Shown: positions 26,150 to 34,619 of the stretch, piece after piece
Numbering within the stretch: the stretch's first letter is position 1
Layout of the letters: each line of letters starts with the position of its first letter
Assembly (NCBI RefSeq): GCF_000761245.1
Contig: NZ_AWOR01000032.1
Coordinates: 62,001 to 126,000 of the forward strand
From: Comamonas testosteroni
GTDB lineage: Bacteria > Pseudomonadota > Gammaproteobacteria > Burkholderiales > Burkholderiaceae_C
Length of the DNA stretch: 64,000 bases
Reading direction: 5' to 3'
Position numbers and translations under genes: made by a program
Notes under the pieces: generated by a model
Database searches by the model: none
Seen by the model: the letters and a program-made list of their open reading frames with translations, nothing else
Told to the model about the DNA's origin: nothing

Positions 26150-27482
26150 GCCCCTGCCCCACCCCCACCTGCTGCTGCAACTCGATGTTCTGCGCGACAA
26201 GGCCCTGGCCGCCGATTCCCTGAATGCCCTGGCATTCAGCATGGCGAACGATCCCTACCAACTGCTGCCCTATCACCAGGCCCTGGTCTTCGCCAGCCAT
26301 GACAAGTCGCAGGAACTGCTCGCCGTCTCGGGTCTGGCCCGCCCCACCGAAGATTCGCCCTATCTGGTGTGGCTCAAACGCGCCAGCCGCTGGGTCGCCG
26401 AGCAGGTGCCGGCAGAAGAGCCTGTCTGGCTCAGTCTGGAGTCTTCGACCCCGCCCGAAGACATAGACCAGGGCTGGCGCGAATGGTGGCCCGCAGGACT
26501 GTGGTGCATTCCGATTCAGGATGGCCAGACGCAGCGCCTGGGCCTGCTGCTGCTGTTGATGGACGAGCCGCCGCCGGCCATGCTGCGCCAGCAGATCGGC
26601 GGACTTGCACGCACCTGGGCCTATTGCTGGCGCACGCTGACCCGGCGCAAACGCCTAGGTCACAAACATCTCAACCGCCGCAATCTGCTGCTGGGAGCCA
26701 TGATCGCGCTGGGAATCCTGCTCATTCCCGTGCGGCAAACCGCACTGGCTCCGGCCCAGATCGTTTCACGCCAGGCGCAGATCATCAGCTCGCCCATCGA
26801 TGGCGTCATCGCCCAGATCCATGTGCGGCCCAACCAGCCCATTGCCGCAGGTACTCTGCTGCTCAGCCTGGACGAAACCACCTTGCGCAGCCGCTCTGAA
26901 GTACTGAGCAAGGAAGTGGCCGTGGCCGATGCCGAACTGCTTGCCGCCAGCCAGCGCGCCTTCGACAATCCGCAAAGCAAGAACGAGCTGACCTTGCTCG
27001 AGGGTCGTGCCCAGCAGCGCCGTGCCGAGCTCGCCGCAGTACAGGCACAGCTGCGACGCACCCAGGTGCTGGCTCCCCGCTCAGGAGTCGCCGTCTTCAG
27101 CGACCCCAACGACTGGTTGGGCAAGCCGGTGGTCACGGGTGAGCGCATCATGCAGGTCGCAGATCCGGCACAGCCAGCCATGCAGATCCAGCTGGCCGTA
27201 GCCGATGCCATCGCCCTGGAACCCGGCGCCGAAGTCACACTGTTTCTCACCGCATACCCGCTGAGTCCGCTGAAAGGCAAGATCCTGGAGACCAGCTATC
27301 AAGCCCGTCCCAGCGAGGAAGGCGTGGTTGCCTACCGCCTGCTGGCCAGCGTCGAGGATCAGCCCGAGCACGCCCGCCTCGGTCTGCACGGCACAGCCAA
27401 GCTCTACAGCGGCAGGGTGATGCTGGGCTACTACCTGCTGCGCCGTCCTCTTGCCACCTTGCGCGCATGGAGCGGTTGGTGA
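26136..27482 (+). CDS. GAF-like/HlyD-type inner-membrane adaptor
   Basis: A 448-residue protein with a cytoplasmic N-terminal domain of about 180 residues that looks GAF-like (HQALVFASHDKSQELLAVSG; WCIPIQDGQTQRLGLLLLLM). One transmembrane helix follows (about 190-208, LLLGAMIALGILLIPV), then a HlyD-type part: lipoyl half (SSPIDGVIAQIHVRPNQPIA), coiled-coil hairpin (about 250-300), second lipoyl half (RTQVLAPRSGVAVF) and beta-barrel. A cytoplasmic sensor domain on a membrane fusion protein is unusual and may gate export. Start and stop overlap both neighbours, so it is co-translated. Confidence 0.85.
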   Translation: MTVGEPLPHPHLLLQLDVLRDKALAADSLNALAFSMANDPYQLLPYHQALVFASHDKSQELLAVSGLARPTEDSPYLVWLKRASRWVAEQVPAEEPVWLSLESSTPPEDIDQGWREWWPAGLWCIPIQDGQTQRLGLLLLLMDEPPPAMLRQQIGGLARTWAYCWRTLTRRKRLGHKHLNRRNLLLGAMIALGILLIPVRQTALAPAQIVSRQAQIISSPIDGVIAQIHVRPNQPIAAGTLLLSLDETTLRSRSEVLSKEVAVADAELLAASQRAFDNPQSKNELTLLEGRAQQRRAELAAVQAQLRRTQVLAPRSGVAVFSDPNDWLGKPVVTGERIMQVADPAQPAMQIQLAVADAIALEPGAEVTLFLTAYPLSPLKGKILETSYQARPSEEGVVAYRLLASVEDQPEHARLGLHGTAKLYSGRVMLGYYLLRRPLATLRAWSGW

Positions 27483-29575
27483 TGCAGGACCCTGCTGACC
27501 AGCCCCTGCCGCCGCTGCGCGAAGACCTGCGCCTCGACGAGGCTGCCAAGAGCAGCAGCGGCGAGCCGGCCTGGATGATTCAGGACACGGTGCTCAACCG
27601 CTTCTATCGCATAGGCTGGCTGGAGTTCGAATGCCTGCTTCGCTGGGGTCAGACGCCGCGCCGCATCAGTGAGGAAATTGCCAAGGACACGGCGCTCAAG
27701 CCCGATGTGGAGCAGATCCTCGACTTTCGCCAGTTTCTCGAACAGCATCAGCTGCTGCGCCCCGGCCCAGCACAGCTGGCGCGCCTGCAGGACAAGAGCC
27801 AGGAGCGCACCTGGTCCAGCTGGCGCTGGTGGCTACACCACTATCTGTTCTTCCGCATCCCGCTGCTGCATCCCCAGGCACGCCTGCAGCGGCTGGCCCA
27901 GGCCTTGGACTGGCTGTTCCATCCGCTGACCGCCGCACTGGTGATGGCGCTGAGCCTGCTAGGCGTGATCCTGGTCATGAAGCAATGGGACAGCTTCACC
28001 CATGCCGTGGTCGAGTCCTTTTCCACCGAAGGCCTGTTCAGTTTTGCCCTGGCCCTGATCGTCGCCAAGACCCTGCATGAGCTCGGTCACGCCCTAGTCG
28101 CCACCCGCCTCGGCCTGCGGGTCGGTCATATGGGCATAGCCTTTGTCGTGCTGTGGCCCATGCTCTACACAGATACCGGCGAGAGCTGGAGGCTCAAGCG
28201 CTCGCGCCAGCGCCTGGCCATCGCCTCAGCGGGCATAGTCACCGAACTCTCGCTTGCCGGCCTCTGCACTTTGGGCTGGGCCCTGTGTGACCCCGGCGCG
28301 CTGCGCAACGCGCTGCTCTATCTCGCAACCACCAGCTGGATACTGTCGCTGACCCTGAATGCCAGTCCGTTCATGCGCTTTGACGGCTATTTCATTCTCA
28401 GCGACCTGCTGGACTTTCCCAATCTGCACGAACGTGCCTCGGCCCTGGCAAGAGTTGCCTTGCGACGCCAACTGCTGGGCCTCGCAGAAGACTGGCCCGA
28501 GCCCTTCCCGCACGGCCAGCGACTGGCACTGATCACTTTTGCCATCGTTACCTGGCTATACCGTCTGGTGCTGTTCCTCGGCATCGCGGTGGCGGTGTAT
28601 CTGTTCTTCTTCAAACTACTGGGAATTCTTCTGTTCATGGTCGAGCTGTCCTGGTTCATCGCCCTGCCCGTGATGCGCGAGCTGAGCCACTGGTGGCAGC
28701 AGCGCGCACGCATTCCACGCTTGCGAAAAATGCTGTTCAAAGGACTTTTGCTGCTGGGCCTGATCGGCCTCCTCATTCCCTGGCACAGCCAGATCGATGC
28801 CGCAGGGGTGGCCCGTGCCGAGCACCAACTGCGCATCTACGCCCCTTATCCGGCACGATTGCAGTCCGTGCATCACAGCGCTGCGGTCGAAGCCGGCCAG
28901 GTGCTGGTCACGCTTGATGAACCTGATCTGGACTTTCGCCTGCGCGGCAGCGAAGCCAATGCCCGCAGCTACGAGGCCAGGCTGTCCGGTCTTCTGGCCG
29001 ACCCGGCGGGACTGGCCGAAGATGCCGCGACGCGCCAGCGGCTCAATGTGCAACTCGAGGAAACGCGGGCCACGCGCAATGAGATCGCCCGCCTGAACCT
29101 GCAGGCCCCGTTTGCTGGCAGCTGGCTGGACCTCAATCCTGACTGGCAGCCCGGACAATGGATCGGCCGCCAGGAGCCTCTGGGCATTCTTGTCGATCCC
29201 CGGAGCTGGCAGGTCGATGCCTATGTGGCCCAAGGCCAGATTCACCATATCGCGGTCAACGACCCCGTGCGCTTCTACCCAGAGGGCCAGACAGCGCCGC
29301 TCAGCGGCCGGGTCCTGGCGATCGGCAGCACCCGCACAGGACAGCTGGCTCACCGCATGCTCTCCTCTCATTTCGGCGGACCGGTACAGGTGACGGCGCA
29401 AGACCCGATGGTGCCGGGCGCTGCGCTGTTTCAGGTGCTGGTGGAACTGGACCAGCCCTTGAACCAGCTGCGTGAGACGCGCGGCCATTTGAAGATCGAG
29501 GGAGAACGGCGCAGCGTGCTCGGAGAGCTGGGCCGATGGGTTTTGGGTGTAGGTTTGAAAGAAAGTGGCTTTTAG
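27482..29575 (+). CDS. M50 metalloprotease fused to HlyD-like adaptor
   Basis: A 697-residue polytopic protein. Residues about 15-105 resemble PqqD-type peptide-binding domains (WMIQDTVLNRFYRIGWLEFE, then RRISEEIA). The membrane core is an M50 (site-2) metalloprotease: zinc motif HELGH at 199-203, third ligand Asp 301 in NASPFMRFDGYFILSDLLDF. Further helices to about 445 lead to a periplasmic HlyD-like domain (HSAAVEAGQVLVTLDEPDLD ... RLNLQAPFAGSWLDLNPDWQ). The ATG at 27482 shares its A with the upstream TGA and has GGAG upstream; a start at 27467 is less likely. It takes the place an ABC exporter would hold in a type I locus. Proteolysis, transport or both is open. Confidence 0.87.
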   Translation: MQDPADQPLPPLREDLRLDEAAKSSSGEPAWMIQDTVLNRFYRIGWLEFECLLRWGQTPRRISEEIAKDTALKPDVEQILDFRQFLEQHQLLRPGPAQLARLQDKSQERTWSSWRWWLHHYLFFRIPLLHPQARLQRLAQALDWLFHPLTAALVMALSLLGVILVMKQWDSFTHAVVESFSTEGLFSFALALIVAKTLHELGHALVATRLGLRVGHMGIAFVVLWPMLYTDTGESWRLKRSRQRLAIASAGIVTELSLAGLCTLGWALCDPGALRNALLYLATTSWILSLTLNASPFMRFDGYFILSDLLDFPNLHERASALARVALRRQLLGLAEDWPEPFPHGQRLALITFAIVTWLYRLVLFLGIAVAVYLFFFKLLGILLFMVELSWFIALPVMRELSHWWQQRARIPRLRKMLFKGLLLLGLIGLLIPWHSQIDAAGVARAEHQLRIYAPYPARLQSVHHSAAVEAGQVLVTLDEPDLDFRLRGSEANARSYEARLSGLLADPAGLAEDAATRQRLNVQLEETRATRNEIARLNLQAPFAGSWLDLNPDWQPGQWIGRQEPLGILVDPRSWQVDAYVAQGQIHHIAVNDPVRFYPEGQTAPLSGRVLAIGSTRTGQLAHRMLSSHFGGPVQVTAQDPMVPGAALFQVLVELDQPLNQLRETRGHLKIEGERRSVLGELGRWVLGVGLKESGF

Positions 29576-29871
29576 TGTCACAAAAACCACTCTTTCAACG
29601 GCTGAATCCGGTTCTCACAACCCAACCTGGCTTGATCAAGCCCGGAGTCATCGCAAACCACCCGTGCATGGTGCATGCGTTGATCGAGCCAGGCCAGCTG
29701 CCTGCCAGGCTCTGCGCTGACTCAGGCGAAGCTCAGTCATCAGCGCATGCACGATAGATTGATGCTTGTGCGAGCCATGACGGATTCAGACCGGCCTTGC
29801 GCACCCCGAGCTGGCAGCCGCAGAAACACACCAATACAGGTATTAACCCGAATAAAGTCGCTGAAACTGGC
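29576..29871. other. Intergenic region before the glycine riboswitch
   Basis: About 300 bases between the secretion locus and the riboswitch promoter. An imperfect inverted repeat (GAAAGTGG at 29561 with CCACTCTTTC at 29587) overlaps the stop codon but lacks a T-tract, so I do not call it a terminator. No gene is seen. Confidence 0.35.
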
Positions 29872-29877
29872 TAGAAT
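29872..29877 (+). promoter_or_regulatory. Probable -10 box of the riboswitch transcript
   Basis: TAGAAT lies 10-15 bases before the first riboswitch helix, the right place for a sigma-70 -10 element. The matching -35 is not clear. Confidence 0.4.
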
Positions 29878-29885
29878 CGCGCCCA

Positions 29886-30105
29886 TCCCGCGGGAGAGCG
29901 GAGCCTTTCGAGGGTTCCCGCCGAAGGCGCAAACTCCCATAATCGCTCAGGCAATAAGTACCGCAGGTGGGTCTGACAGGGCCCGAATATCGCCAACTGG
30001 AGAGCAGCCCGCAACCACAAGTCTGCAGGGCTCACCGAAGGGGCAAGCATGTCCACCGCGAAGGTGCTCATGCGCAACTCTCAGGTAAAAGGACAGCGGG
30101 AGAGG
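29886..30105 (+). ncRNA. Tandem glycine riboswitch
   Basis: Two glycine aptamers in series. The first (about 29888-29975) has CGGGAGAGCGG, CCGCCGAAGGCGCAA and CGCTCAGGCAATAAG. The second (about 29996-30100) has CTGGAGAGC, TCACCGAAGGGGCAAGC and CTCTCAGGTAAAAGGACAG, near-consensus for the family. Glycine riboswitches usually turn on glycine cleavage genes, but a known subset controls UPF0126 (TRIC/glycine transporter-like) membrane proteins, which is what follows here. The switching element between 30105 and the start codon is not obvious; the CGGGAG at 30096 could pair with CTCCCG at 30117. Confidence 0.9.
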
Positions 30106-30158
30106 CAAGCCGGACACTCCCGCCGATGTGAGTGGCTGGTCTATTTTCAAGTGCCTTC

Positions 30159-30824
30159 ATGCTTCCTTCCGTCTCTTTGCTGGACTCGTTCCAGGCCTCC
30201 AACTTCACCGTCATGCTGGTCATCTATCTGGTGGCCATTACCGCCGAAGCCATGTCCGGCGCACTCGCCGCAGGCCGGCGCAATATGGATATCTTCGGCG
30301 TAGTCGTCATCGCCTTTGTCACTGCCCTGGGCGGCGGCACCATCCGCGACATGGTGCTGGGCCACTACCCCATCGGCTGGACCCAGCACCCTGAATATGT
30401 GTATCTGGTCATCAGCTTCGGTCTGCTGACCACCGTGATTGCACGCCATATGCACAGGCTCAAGCAGGTGTTTTTGCTGCTGGACGCCATGGGACTGATC
30501 GCCTTTTCGCTGATCGGCTGCAATACCGCGCTGGAGCTGGGCTACCCCACCATCGTCATCATCATGGCCGGCATGATTACCGGCATCAGCGGCGGCATCT
30601 TGCGCGATGTGCTCTGCAACCAGGTCCCCGTGGTGTTCCGCCGCGAGCTGTATGCCAGCGTGTCGCTGTCCGTATGCCTGATGTTCCTGGGCCTGCGCTA
30701 TCTGGATGTGAGCCCCAATATCAGCACCATCGTGTGTTTTGCCGGCGGTCTGGCCTTCCGTCTGGCCGCCATTCGTTTCAAATGGCGCCTGCCGGTTTTT
30801 TCGTACCAGCAGCGCTGGGAGTGA
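30159..30824 (+). CDS. UPF0126/TRIC-family membrane protein, probable glycine transporter
   Basis: A 221-residue inner membrane protein with two tandem UPF0126 (TRIC-like) domains, each with about three helices and a GGG..RD motif (ALGGGTIRDMVLGHYP; GISGGILRDVLC), as in E. coli YicG and YadS. The family forms trimeric channels; some members are controlled by glycine riboswitches and are thought to move glycine. The tandem riboswitch directly upstream supports that role here. ATG 30159 fits the YicG N-terminus; a GTG at 30132 would add nine residues. Confidence 0.88.
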   Translation: MLPSVSLLDSFQASNFTVMLVIYLVAITAEAMSGALAAGRRNMDIFGVVVIAFVTALGGGTIRDMVLGHYPIGWTQHPEYVYLVISFGLLTTVIARHMHRLKQVFLLLDAMGLIAFSLIGCNTALELGYPTIVIIMAGMITGISGGILRDVLCNQVPVVFRRELYASVSLSVCLMFLGLRYLDVSPNISTIVCFAGGLAFRLAAIRFKWRLPVFSYQQRWE

Positions 30825-30830
30825 TCGAGA

Positions 30831-30924
30831 CGCCCCCTGTGGCGCTGCGCGCCTTCCCCCTCTCTTGCTACGCAGGAGGGGGACGCAGCCATCGCTGCGG
30901 GGCGGCCCTTGCTTGGCTGCTCTG
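30831..30924 (+). repeat. Intergenic repeat, copy 1 of 4
   Basis: A GC-rich element starting 7 bases after a stop codon, with GGCGCTGCGCGCCTTCCCCC, a C-rich/G-rich hairpin (TTCCCCCTCTC with GGAGGGGGAC) and the 3' block GCTGCGGGGCGGCCCTTGCT. Related copies are at 37460, 38584 and 55611, all in the same orientation after plus-strand stops. Confidence 0.85.
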
Positions 30925-30966
30925 AACTAGACTGCGCCATGCATTACCCATGTAGTTTCACTTTCC

Positions 30967-32937
30967 ATGTCTGAACCGATCACATGGATGCCGGATGGCA
31001 CCCCCTATAGCTCCAGATTCGGCGATCGCTATCACAGCGAGTTCGGCGGCCTCGACCAGGCACGCCAGGTTTTTCTAGGTGGCTGCGATCTGCCAGCTGC
31101 CTGGGCTGATGCAGCGCAGTGGCGCATTCTGGAAACCGGCTTTGGCTTCGGCCTGAATTTCCTGGTCACCTGGGCGGCATGGAAAGCCGACCCCAAGCGC
31201 CCGCGCATTCTGCATTTTGTCTCGGTGGAGGTCTACCCCGTCTCGCGCGAGGATCTGCTCGCGTTTTTGCCAGCCGATGAGGAGCTGCGCCCACTTGGCG
31301 AACAACTGGCCGAGCAATGGTGGGGGCTGCTGCCCGGCGTGCATCGCCTCTCGTTTGACAACGGCCAGGTGCTGCTGACGCTCTATATAGGCGATGCCAG
31401 GTCCATGCTGCGCAAGCAGCAGATGACGGCGGACAGCGTATATCTGGATGGCTTCTCTCCCCAGCTCAACCCCGAGATGTGGGATGAAGATGCCATGAAG
31501 AACATTGCCCGTCATTGCCGCCGGGGCACGCAGCTTGCCACCTGGTGCGTGGCCGGCCATGTGCGCCTGGCGCTCAAGGCTCAGGGTTTCGAAGTCAAGA
31601 AGCGCGCTGGCGTGCCGCCCAAGCGCCATAACCTGCATGCAGCCTACAACCCGGCATGGGAGCCGCGCCATCGCCCTGACGGCTTGCCTGCACCCGTGGG
31701 CCAGGCTGGCTGCTGCCTGGTGCTGGGTGCGGGCCTGGCTGGTGCCGCCGCTGCCGCCAGCCTGGCCAGACGCGGCTGGGAAGTGACGGTGCTGGATGCT
31801 GCGGCCGAGCCTGCGGCAGGAGCATCAGGCCTGCCAGCCGGCTTGTTTTGCCCGCATATTTCGCCCGATGACAGTGTTCTATCGCGCCTATCCAGAAGCG
31901 GCGTGCGCACAACGCTACAAAATCTGCAGCAACTAAGCCGAGCGCAAAAGTTGCATCCAGCCCAGGATTGGGCCCATGGCGGCGTGCTGGAGCATGACCT
32001 GAACGAGCCCTCTCATCTACCCAGGTCATGGCTGCAGCCCGGCAGCGAGACCTGCCCCTGGGGCCTGCACTGGAGTGCGCCTGCGCTGCCGGCTCAGCTG
32101 GCTGCGGCAAAGCTGCCTGCAGACAGCCACGCCGTCTGGCATGAGCAGGCTGGCTGGGTACGCCCCGCACAACTGGTGCGCGCGCTGCTGCAAGCCCCCG
32201 GGATTCATTGGCAGGGCCATGCCCGAGCTTCACGGCTGGTGCGCGATGAAGTGCGCAACATCTGGCAGGTGCTGGATGCCCAGGGCCAGCCCCTGGCCGA
32301 GGCCCCCATGCTGGTGCTGGCCCTGGGTCCGGACACCAAGCCCTTGTTGCAAGCAAGCGGCCTGGCAGCAGGGGAATGGGAGCTGCAAGCCATACGCGGC
32401 CAGGTCAGCGTGGCCGAGCATGATGCCGGGACGCTGGCGGCCATGCCGCCCTTCCCCGTCAACGGTCATGGAAATCTGGTGCCGGACTTTCCCTCGGCCA
32501 ACCAGGTCGGCGCGCACCATTGGATCATGGGATCGACCTTCGAGCGCGATGTGACCGAGCTGCCACCCACCGCCGCCGACCAGCAGGCCGCCCATGCCAG
32601 CAATGGCGAAAAGCTGGGCGCTTTGCTGCCCGGGTGCAGGCAGGCGCTGCGCTCCTTCTTCGACGCTGACCAGCGGCCCGCCACCTGGGCGCGCCTGCGT
32701 TGCGCGGCCTATGACCGTCTGCCGCTGGCAGGCCCCGCCGGGCAGTCGGCAGCCGATCTACCGGGCCTGTGGGTGCTGACGGGGCTGGGCTCACGTGGGC
32801 TGACGCTGTCCATGCTTTGCGGCGAGCTGCTGGCGGCACGCCTGCATGGCGAGCCGCTGCCGCTGGATGCCAAGCTGGCTCAGGCACTGGGTACGCAGCG
32901 CCTGTGGAGCCGCGCCCAGCAGCAGCCCAGCAGGTAA
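30967..32937 (+). CDS. mnmC: Bifunctional tRNA modification enzyme MnmC
   Basis: MnmC carries out the last two steps of mnm5s2U synthesis at the wobble base of certain tRNAs. The C-terminal FAD domain removes the carboxymethyl group of cmnm5s2U and the N-terminal methyltransferase then methylates the amine. At 656 residues it is full length. The N-terminal part (about 1-235) has the SAM-binding ILETGFGFGLNFL and VYLDGFSPQLNPEMWDEDAM. The C-terminal part has the dinucleotide fold LVLGAGLAGAAAAASLARRG and the DAAO-like ending LTGLGSRGLTLSMLCGELLA. It stands alone between a repeat and a convergent transporter gene. Confidence 0.95.
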   Translation: MSEPITWMPDGTPYSSRFGDRYHSEFGGLDQARQVFLGGCDLPAAWADAAQWRILETGFGFGLNFLVTWAAWKADPKRPRILHFVSVEVYPVSREDLLAFLPADEELRPLGEQLAEQWWGLLPGVHRLSFDNGQVLLTLYIGDARSMLRKQQMTADSVYLDGFSPQLNPEMWDEDAMKNIARHCRRGTQLATWCVAGHVRLALKAQGFEVKKRAGVPPKRHNLHAAYNPAWEPRHRPDGLPAPVGQAGCCLVLGAGLAGAAAAASLARRGWEVTVLDAAAEPAAGASGLPAGLFCPHISPDDSVLSRLSRSGVRTTLQNLQQLSRAQKLHPAQDWAHGGVLEHDLNEPSHLPRSWLQPGSETCPWGLHWSAPALPAQLAAAKLPADSHAVWHEQAGWVRPAQLVRALLQAPGIHWQGHARASRLVRDEVRNIWQVLDAQGQPLAEAPMLVLALGPDTKPLLQASGLAAGEWELQAIRGQVSVAEHDAGTLAAMPPFPVNGHGNLVPDFPSANQVGAHHWIMGSTFERDVTELPPTAADQQAAHASNGEKLGALLPGCRQALRSFFDADQRPATWARLRCAAYDRLPLAGPAGQSAADLPGLWVLTGLGSRGLTLSMLCGELLAARLHGEPLPLDAKLAQALGTQRLWSRAQQQPSR

Positions 32938-32946
32938 GGCTCCCGC

Positions 32947-32986
32947 AAAAAAAAGCACGCAGCGCTTACGAAGAAATGCTGCGTGC
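32947..32986 (-). terminator. Rho-independent terminator of the CorC-type gene
   Basis: A perfect 9-base stem (GCACGCAGC / GCTGCGTGC, 32955-32963 with 32978-32986) followed on the minus strand by eight T (32954-32947). It lies between two convergent genes. Confidence 0.85.
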
Positions 32987-33014
32987 CGTTTCGGGCCTGA
33001 TTCTAAAGCCGGGT

Positions 33015-34334
33015 TTATTCGCTGCTTAACGATGCCACGGTGACCAGAGGCTCCAATCTGGTCGCCAGCACCTTGTCCAGCGTCTTGCCGTCCATGTCCA
33101 CGACTTCAAAGCTCCAGTCTTCCCACTCCACCACGTCGGCTTCGGTGGGCACGCGGCCCAGCAGCAGCATGATCATGCCGCTCAGGGTGTGATAGCGACC
33201 GCGCTCTTCCTCGGGCACGGCATGCAGGCTCAGGCGGTCCTTGAGTTCGGGCACGGGAATATGGCCATCCAGCAACCAGCTGCCGTCCTCGCGCTGCACG
33301 GCCCAGCTGGTTTCGGGGTCACGCGGCTGGAATTCGCCGGTAATCGCCTCGATCAGGTCCTGCAGCGTGACAATGCCCTGCACCTCGCCGTACTCGTCGA
33401 TCACAAAGGCCATATGCAGATCGGAGGTGCGGAAGTTGTCCAGCAACTCCATGCCGGTAATGGTCTCGGGCACATAGAGGGCAGCCTGCAGAGGCTGGTC
33501 CTTGAGCGCCTGCTTGCCCTTGTTGAGCAAGGCCTGCGTCAGCCACTGGCGGGCATTGAGCACGCCCACGATATTGTTCATATCGCCGCGCACGACCGGG
33601 AAGCGCGCATGGTCGGCCTGTTCGACACGGGCCAGAGTCTCTTCCAGGCTCTCGTCGACATCAAGGCAGATGACATCGCTGCGCGGCACCATCAGCGAGC
33701 CGATCTGGCGATCATCCAGACGGAACACATTGCGCACCATGGTGTGCTCCTGCGACTCGATCACGCCGGCCGTGTGGCCTTCCACCAAAATGGCCTGGAT
33801 TTCCTCTTCGGTCACCACGCTGCCATTGCTCTCCTTGACGCCCAGGACCTTGAGCAGGCCACGCGTCGATGCCGACAGCAGCCAGACAAAGGGTTTGGTG
33901 GCCAGGGCCAGGAAGTTGATGGGACGCGAGATCAGGCGCGCCAGGGCCTCGGGATGGGTCTGGCCCAGGCGCTTGGGAACCAGCTCGCCCACGACGATGG
34001 AGAAGTAGGTGATCAGCACCACCACCAGGCCGGTGGAGAGGTAGTCGGCATATTTCTGGGTCATGCCCAGGGTGATCAGCCAGTTCTCCAGCGGGCCGGC
34101 CAGAGCCGCCTCGCCGACGATGCCGTTGAGCACGCCGATGGAGGTGATACCGATCTGGATGGTGGAGAGGAAACGCGTCGGATCCTCTCCCAATTTGATA
34201 GCAGCTGCCGCGCCGCTGTCGCCCTCATCCACCAGTTTCTGCATGCGGGTCTTGCGGGCGGTGACCAGCGCAATTTCCGACATGGCGAAGACGCCGTTCA
34301 GACAGATGAGAGCGAAAAGTATGGCTATTTCCAT
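33015..34334 (-). CDS. CNNM/CorC-family membrane transporter (haemolysin-related)
   Basis: A 439-residue inner membrane protein. The N-terminal DUF21/CNNM domain (about 1-190) has membrane helices and the family motif EDPTRFLSTIQIGITSIGVL. Two CBS domains follow (about 205-335; MVPRSDVICLDVDESLEETL and MAFVIDEYGEVQGIVTLQDL), then the C-terminal CorC/HlyC domain (about 350-430; LDGHIPVPELKDRLSL). The family moves Mg2+ or other divalent cations; despite the old haemolysin label no toxin role is expected. The terminator at 32947-32986 follows it. Confidence 0.92.
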   Translation of the reverse strand: MEIAILFALICLNGVFAMSEIALVTARKTRMQKLVDEGDSGAAAAIKLGEDPTRFLSTIQIGITSIGVLNGIVGEAALAGPLENWLITLGMTQKYADYLSTGLVVVLITYFSIVVGELVPKRLGQTHPEALARLISRPINFLALATKPFVWLLSASTRGLLKVLGVKESNGSVVTEEEIQAILVEGHTAGVIESQEHTMVRNVFRLDDRQIGSLMVPRSDVICLDVDESLEETLARVEQADHARFPVVRGDMNNIVGVLNARQWLTQALLNKGKQALKDQPLQAALYVPETITGMELLDNFRTSDLHMAFVIDEYGEVQGIVTLQDLIEAITGEFQPRDPETSWAVQREDGSWLLDGHIPVPELKDRLSLHAVPEEERGRYHTLSGMIMLLLGRVPTEADVVEWEDWSFEVVDMDGKTLDKVLATRLEPLVTVASLSSE

Positions 34335-34469
34335 AGTCAGGCACCCGCTTTCAATCCAGGCGCCTCAATCATTGAACAAGCCTTGATTCTAGAAGAATGC
34401 CCGGCGCAGGGGCGCTCACAAAATGCAAGCGCGTAGAAAGGAAATTGGTTCAAGTGCTCCGTACGAGCG

Positions 34470-34560
34470 TTCTGGCAGCCCTTCACATATTCATTCAGAT
34501 ATATATGAAGCACTAAATAATCGTTTGTTTTTATATAAAGCCTCTCTACAGTTCTGACCA
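34470..34560 (+). promoter_or_regulatory. AT-rich control region of the sulfate assimilation genes
   Basis: An AT-rich stretch (TATTCATTCAGATATATATG, then TTTTTATATAAAGC) directly upstream of cysI in otherwise GC-rich DNA. A TATAAA at 34534-34539 could be the -10 with no good -35, as expected for an activator-dependent promoter. CysB-type control is inferred from the gene set; no consensus CysB site was proven. Confidence 0.4.
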
Positions 34561-34619
34561 ACGATCAAAGTGCAATGCCACCCGAGGCAAGGCATCCGCT
34601 CCACGGAAGAACTGAAGAC

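Noticed and set aside
29561-29596. Inverted repeat at the end of the M50 fusion gene as a terminator
   Set aside because: The stem has a bulge and no T-tract follows.
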